From positions 2,604,001-2,668,000 of the forward strand of contig NC_045132.1 in assembly GCF_007655135.1 (NCBI RefSeq): a stretch of 64,000 nt of DNA. The letters run 5' to 3'. The first letter of the stretch is position 1, and each line of letters starts with the position of its first letter. Both the position numbers and the translations under genes were made by a program. Source of the DNA: Punica granatum. Its lineage: Eukaryota; Streptophyta; Magnoliopsida; Myrtales; Lythraceae. Positions 59,501 through 64,000 of this stretch are shown one piece after another. The notes below the pieces were generated by a model. It saw nothing but the letters and a program-made list of their open reading frames with translations, was not told the DNA's origin and did no database searches.

Positions 59501-61799
59501 AGTGCTTAGTGGGGTGAAAATCTAGCTACTCTCACTAGATTTGTATATGCGTTTATCATCTTCTAGTGATATAGGATATGTATATGCACCATAAGAGGAT
59601 TGGGAACAAAATGAATTGTTAAAAAAAATGGTGCTGAAATAAAAAAATTAGTCTATCAATAGTCGCGGGTACCCAAAGATTTCATAATTACCTATCATGT
59701 CCGGGACGATTCGGCCGTCACATATTCTGCCTGTGGCATGAGTGAAGTAGGTGAAACCATATGGGTATTGGAGATAAGTAGTCGTCCTGACATATTTATT
59801 GTTGCCCGCATCGAACAGGGAGTCCCCGAAAATAAACAATAATGTCTTCTGATGATCCAACAATTTTAGTTCATCTGCTTCCACTGTTTTAAGGAAGAAA
59901 ACATTTATCCACAGGCGGTTAATGCAGATTTACAGGAGGAATTAATTTGTCGCAAAAATTAGATATTACTGCATCTATATTTTTCAAATTGGTGAAGGAA
60001 TTTGGGGTAACATTTATTTTTCAATATTACTCATAGTAAAATAGGATAAAAAAATTAAGAATCGCTAAATTAGAAGAAAGTTGAGGCTAAATTAGTCCGT
60101 TCATTTGACCAATCTTCCTTTTCTCTTACAATTCCTTTTTCTTATTCTTAATTTTAGCTTTTAATATTAAGATACAAAAATGTTTTTTAAGTTTACAAAG
60201 TAATTTATACATAAATATTACAAAAAATAATTATATATTTGCAAAGGTTTTTATAGAGTATAGAAAATTATGTCCAATCGCGCGGGTATGAGTCTTGTTA
60301 TATATATAAGAAAAAATGTCATTTTTGGTCCTCAATCTTTGCCTACTTTTTCATTTCGATCCTAACCCTATTTTTTGGTTCAATTCTATCCTGAATGTTA
60401 TTTTAGTCCTAGCGATAATTTTTCTGTAAAAAAAACTTTTTTTACTTCCATAATATTTTTAAAATTTATTATCTTATTACAAATAAAATTTGAAAATTCA
60501 AAAAAAAAAAGAATTTGGGAACCAACAAGGTGGGATCTCCTGATTCCTAGGGGAGAGGCCCCTCTGACGGCTACCCCTCCCCCTCCAAGGTTGCCTATGG
60601 CCTCTATGGCCGCCGGCCACCTTGGAGTGGGAAGGGTGACTGTCGGGGGCCCCCTTTCCCCTGGAATTAGGAGATCCTATTTGGAGTTCCTTGCCATCTC
60701 TAGATTTCCCTTTTTTATTTTTTTCTTATATATTGTATTTTCGAAATTTTTTTAATTAAATAATATATTTTGCAAATATGTTGAATGGAAAGTAATTTTT
60801 TGAGGTATAAATTAATGGTAGAACTAAAGTGAACAAATTCTGTAACGTTAAGGATGGAATTGAACAAAAAAGAAGGCTTAGGAAGAGAATGAAAAAGTAG
60901 GTAAAAGTTGAGGACTAAAAAATGGCTTTTTCCCCATATACAATCCTTTATCATTTTTTATACATACACCAAGCACAGAAATGCGTAGCGCGCATACAAG
61001 ACTCGATTACCGGATGCCTGTACCTTCTTTCTTATTAAAAGGCATTCTGATCATATCTAGGAGGAACCTGCAGTAGTAGCTGAAAATAGAGTTCCCGAGC
61101 CAGCCGCCGTTAGACAAAAACTTTCTCCCTCCTCCAATATTATTTCGCTGCCAAATTGATCAGAAGCAGTTTAGCTTAATTATTAGACATAGATACTTTG
61201 TTGTGTACTTTGGAAGCCAAGATACGTACAACGATCGAATTGGTCGTGTTTTATAATGTTGTGGTTACTGTCAAATGACAGGCTTGCTTTGTCGGTCTGC
61301 CAAATTAAGACCCCACGTTTTGGAAAAGAGATGTTCTTAATTTTACTCTCGATTGTGTTCTTCAAATATTTGAAATTTACTGAAAGGAAGTACCACAGTG
61401 AAGTGAAAGATGCATGTTCTAGGTTGGAAACAGAAGGTTCTATGTTTAGATTTTTGCCGGCGAGATTTCTTGTGCTCATGATTTTACTTTGGATCCAGAT
61501 ATTGTTGCATAGATATTCATCTGAATCTATAGTGTAAGACATAAGTAGTTCAAAAAGATTAAAATAGAAACAGAATAACCATACAGATCTCAATGAAAAA
61601 GCACGCGTATTGACTCAGAATTATTAGATACCTGATTGGAATATGATTCAAATCCATCTTCTGAAAATGAGTTCCGAATACTGCGCAATGGCCTGTGCTG
61701 ATCATCTGCTTGCAGCAGATCCCCGAAGCAGCCAGTTGCAGTGCCAAGAAAAAAAAGAGAAAAGAGCAAAACGCTGCAATGGAAAATTGTGGTAGCCAT
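56540..61799 (-). CDS. GDSL-7: secreted GDSL-family protein, block-III Asn replaced by Asp
   Basis: Five exons are certain: 59883..59692, 59285..59152, 57824..57588, 57274..57034, 56781..56540 (GT..AG, phases agree). The first of these begins after an acceptor in phase 1, so an upstream exon is needed. I propose 61799..61682: a signal peptide MATTIFHCSVLLFSLFFLG with donor A/GTATTC in phase 1, giving 387 aa. The same donor position occurs in GDSL-6. Motifs: FGDSLFDAGNN (Ser61), GANFACVG, and FDDGHTTQ (Asp348, His351). Block III reads GGDDY, so Asp190 replaces the usual Asn. Activity is therefore doubtful, although the frame is open. The large introns hold two SINEs, a GC-rich repeat and a 625-bp inverted-repeat element. 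The upstream exon is the uncertain part. Confidence 0.75.
58030..58600. repeat. GC-rich repeat in an intron of GDSL-7
   Basis: Begins near CTTAGTTCTCAATCTTTAG and ends near GGACAAAGGTTCAAAAATTT, weakly inverted flanks around a GC-rich core (CCCCTCAACCCCCTTCC). Same general build as the element at 60310..60934, so probably a related non-autonomous element. Ends not fixed. Confidence 0.4.
58681..58805 (+). mobile_element. tRNA-derived SINE, 5'-truncated
   Basis: Has the B box GCAAGTTCGATACTTAG, GTGGGACTATCTGTACC, a TTGTATTATGTCTTGGGC body and an A-rich end, matching the SINE at 38821. The A-box end is worn. Confidence 0.6.
58866..59021 (-). mobile_element. tRNA-derived SINE in an intron of GDSL-7
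   Basis: On the minus strand: GAGGGTGTAGCGCAATGATA (A box), CCCTCGCTTGGCAACC, AAGATCGATACTCAC (worn B box), TGGGATTACC and an A10 tail. Head-on to the SINE at 58681. Confidence 0.7.
60310..60934. mobile_element. non-autonomous transposon with about 90-bp terminal inverted repeats, in the long intron of GDSL-7
   Basis: The left arm (60310-60400, GGTCCTCAATCTTTGCCTAC, TTTTTCATTTCGATCCTAA, GGTTCAATTCTATCCT) is the inverse of the right arm (60842-60934, AGGATGGAATTGAAC, GAATGAAAAAGTAGGTAAAA, GTTGAGGACTAAAAA). The core is GC-rich (CCTCCCCCTCCAAGG, GCCGCCGGCCACC). The 126-aa plus frame at 60375 lies across the arm and core and is not a credible gene. The superfamily is not clear, and no target duplication was found. 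Confidence 0.7.
60935..61680. other. rest of the proposed first intron of GDSL-7, no other gene seen
   Basis: Opposing short frames at 61183-61593 show no domain. The part just left of the signal-peptide exon (61620-61680) is still alignable with the DNA just left of the GDSL-6 signal-peptide exon (45715-45770), so it was duplicated with the gene. Confidence 0.45.
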
Positions 61800-61835
61800 G
61801 ACACGGACTGTGTATTTGCTCTGCCGACGATTCTC

Positions 61836-61843
61836 TCTTTATA
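61836..61843 (-). promoter_or_regulatory. TATA box of GDSL-7
   Basis: CCCTATAAAGAGAGAATCG on the minus strand, about 40 bp before the ATG at 61799. It corresponds to the TATA box of GDSL-6. Confidence 0.6.
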
Positions 61844-61951
61844 GGGTATGGGCATCTAACTCTATGTCAAGAAGTTAAGGTTTGACCTTGAAAATTAGAT
61901 GGATCCACACTATAGTATAGTACTTGCCCGGGACCAGCAATAATAGTATCA

Positions 61952-62095
61952 AAGAGGGTTTACCTTCGCCTAGGAATAAAGAAATTTCAGATTCAATACT
62001 CGTTGTGAGATTATCAGTACTCTTTTTGTTAGATATCATGATCTTTTTCTCTTTACATAAAGTTCATGAGCCTCCTTTATAAAACAAAAAAATGA
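61952..62095 (+). mobile_element. tRNA-derived SINE, diverged
   Basis: AGAGGGTTTACCTTCGCC, AGATTCAATACTCGTTGTGA (B-box region), GATTATCAGTACTC, CATGAGCCTCC and an A-rich tail, in the same order as the copy at 38821. Confidence 0.5.
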
Positions 62096-62368
62096 CAGCA
62101 GAAGAGAAGATATTTTTTGATAGCAAGTGGTAAACTGGGCATAGAACACGTGCTATATTTATCAAGATTTGAACATGCATATTGTTCTAACCCAATTGAT
62201 TTAAACTATTTGAGATTTATCAATTAAATTAAGCTTCTCATTGGCTATTTACACCTCTTAGGGGTAAGCTCTTAATGTTAAACTTTGCATAATTAGCCAA
62301 TAGATCTCATCATTACATGCATAAACCTCCTTCGCAGATATAAATATATACATATCTATTATCTATTA

Positions 62369-63300
62369 CTAGAGAGGAAAACTACATGCGTTGCACGTGG
62401 GGTACATGTTGAATTTTTTTGGGCCACATATTAAGGCCATAAAAGCGTCATTTGAGGAGGTTGACTAAGTGTTTTACTAGGTTAATACATCATATATCAC
62501 ATTATATTTGTTTTAAATAAACATAGTTGAATGTGTTTTGTAAATTTGTATTGAAAAGTGAAACTACGGTACTTGAAATATTGCTAACAAAATGAGGTTG
62601 AAAGGTGTAAAATATATATTAGAAATGTACATATCCATCAACGCACTTATTTTTCTCAAAAGTATGCTTTATGCACGATAATCCTACCAATTGCACAATT
62701 CTTGTTGCTTGAATTATCCACTTTTATTGTTAATGTGCACGTCCATCCTTTCAGCATTACTACGTCTTCATGGTAAGGAATGTTGTTTTCATCCTAGCAA
62801 ATTAAAAAAAAATTATTTTTCAATGGATATAGAAGTAATTAATAATATATATTTTTACCATAATTGAAGACCAAAATGCTTACTTTAAAATGCTGTGCAA
62901 TTAATTAATCTTCTACTACTATTACTATATTTACCGAAATGTTTGGCTTACCATTTTCATGGATGAAATGAGGGTATCAATCGGAAGCCCAATAATCTTT
63001 TCAGCTATGTCAAACATAGTTATGAATGCTTGTCGGCTACCATCATCAGCAGCAACTTGCAACATGTACCTATATATTTTTTTATAGTAACATAAGGTAA
63101 TTGATCCACATGTGCTGATGTAAAATAAAAATGCCTTTATCGAACTTTCTTACCTAGAAAGGTATTTTCCAGCGTCATTCCCACAATTTTAACATTTTGT
63201 TGCAAATTTATGAATGGTGACTTTTCTTTTAGACTTTGCACATGCATTATACCATGACTTCCATTATCAATGTGAATAATCATCGCCATAATCGAGTAAT
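62369..63300 (-). mobile_element. Helitron 3' portion carrying an RPA1-like gene remnant
   Basis: On the minus strand the hairpin ACGTGC-AAC-GCATGT (about 62397..62383) is followed 14 bases later by CTAG (62372..62369) and then T, the Helitron 3' signature. The RPA1-like remnant lies about 280 bp inside. Plant Helitrons commonly carry RPA1-like genes. The 5' end and any Rep/helicase part are not visible before the TRIM at 63.5 kb. Confidence 0.5.
62656..63275 (-). pseudogene. RPA1-like (replication protein A large subunit) C-terminal pseudogene
   Basis: Three exons read in order on the minus strand: about 63275..63154, 63069..62952 and 62793..62656, with correct GT..AG sites and matching phases. 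Exon 1 holds a zinc-ribbon remnant (SWYNACAKSKRKV, then NCGNDAGKYLSR) in which a Cys is Ser and an in-frame TAA sits after FATKC. Exon 2 encodes the OB-fold RYMLQVAADDGSRQAFIT, then FDIAEKIIGLPIDTL. Exon 3 encodes DENNIPYHEDVVMLKGW, then TLTIKVDNSS, and ends at TGA. This matches the C-terminal DNA-binding domain of RPA70. The N-terminal domains were not found. The stop makes it a pseudogene. Its place inside a Helitron end suggests transposon origin. Confidence 0.75.
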
Positions 63301-63545
63301 ATAAATTCTACATAAAATTTAATTAATTAGAATATTAGTTGGACAATAATATATGTGTGAATAAGATAAAAACATAAATGCACAATAAATATTAAATTTC
63401 TTGAAATGTAATATTGACCGTAATGCATTAATATTGTGCATTTGCTTCCTGAAAATGAGAGAAGTCCATGCTCCATCAGATCATATATTTTTATCTTCTC
63501 GTTGTTGACATTCCTTATAGGCCTTAGGTCTTTGTCCATACCAGC

Positions 63546-64000
63546 CGTAAAATTCTCACTTGGACCTACATAAATTTGAGTCTATTTGCAACCCAAAATG
63601 TTAAGTTGATAGGTTGATAGACCCAAATCTCATATAAACTTGTGGTTTCTTTCTCAATTTTTCTATATGGGATAACGTATCTCAACACCCGCCCTCATCT
63701 AGCAACGTGCGGTCCAACACGTGCCAGCTCCATACTCGGGCTTAACTAGAGGTGCACCTTTAGCTACCTCGGAACTGGACCAGGCCACTCTTGGACCCGA
63801 TTAACATAGGGCACACTCTTGGTTGCCTCGAAACTGAATATGGCGTTGTGTGAGCCCACACAAGCGCGCAGAAGCATAATCTGCTCTGATACCATATAAA
63901 ATTCTCACTTGGACCTACACAGACTTGAGCTCATCTGCACCCCAAAAGCTTAAACTCGTAGGTTGCTAGACCCAAACCTCATATAAACTTGTGGTTTCTT
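63546..64000 (-). mobile_element. second TRIM-like element, cut by the window edge
   Basis: Direct repeats 63546..63687 (142 bp, full) and 63895..64000 (partial) share TAAAATTCTCACTTGGACCT and ACCTCATATAAACTTGTGG/ATCTCATATAAACTTGTGG. On the minus strand the right repeat is followed by TGGTATCAGAGC (63894..63883), a perfect initiator-Met primer-binding site. The left repeat is preceded by GAGGGCGGG, a polypurine tract, and begins TGTTGAG. About 200 bp of non-coding interior. Same build as the TRIM at 13279, including TGTTGAG starts, but a different interior. Confidence 0.75.

Noticed and set aside
60262..60300. GCGCGGGTATGAGTCTTGT near 60278 as a Helitron 3' end
   Set aside because: No hairpin partner and no terminal CTRR followed by T at the right distance.
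60375..60755. 126-aa plus-strand frame
   Set aside because: It spans the arm and GC-rich core of an inverted-repeat transposon, so it is not a credible protein.

Overview
The window is AT-rich nuclear DNA from a flowering plant. The evidence is spliced genes with GT..AG introns, many TA microsatellites, and plant-type L1 LINE, copia, TRIM, Helitron, hAT, MULE-like and tRNA-SINE elements. I cannot name the species from sequence alone. A eudicot is likely because the genes match the secreted GDSL esterase/lipase clade that includes GLIP1 and ESM1 of Arabidopsis.

The main content is a tandem array of seven GDSL esterase/lipase loci, all on the minus strand, between 16.6 and 61.9 kb. In order along the window: GDSL-1 (16656..19040, intact, 360 aa), GDSL-2 (29177..30638, pseudogene), GDSL-3 (31045..33162, intact, 359 aa), GDSL-4 (35282..37111, pseudogene with the catalytic Ser codon changed to a stop), GDSL-5 (41456..43540, intact frame, 372 aa, block-III Asn replaced by Lys), GDSL-6 (44334..45889, pseudogene cut by a small hAT element) and GDSL-7 (56540..61799, open frame, about 387 aa, block-III Asn replaced by Asp). 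Loci 1-3 form one recent subfamily that also shares introns and flanks. Loci 6 and 7 form a second pair that shares a separate signal-peptide exon.

Layout: 0-16 kb is gene-poor repeat DNA (LTR fragments, a minisatellite-like block, a 592-bp TRIM at 13.3 kb). 19-29 kb holds SINEs, duplicated AT-rich blocks, a MULE-like MITE with a 9-bp target duplication, a strong hairpin and a Helitron. 37-41 kb holds a SINE and a second Helitron-like end. 46-49.7 kb is a patch of LTR-retrotransposon remnants, including a copia gag. At 49787..55391 there is a full-length L1-type LINE on the plus strand, bounded by a 15-bp target-site duplication. Each of its two ORFs has a single in-frame stop near its end. 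62.4-63.3 kb carries a broken RPA1-like gene just inside a Helitron 3' end, and a second TRIM runs off the right edge.

The GDSL proteins are predicted to be secreted hydrolases acting on esters or lipids. The array shows different stages of birth and decay: two probably active enzymes, two with an intact frame but an altered oxyanion-hole residue, and three pseudogenes. I see no tRNA or rRNA gene and no CRISPR array. I found no clearly new molecular system. The altered-motif GDSL genes are the observation most worth testing.
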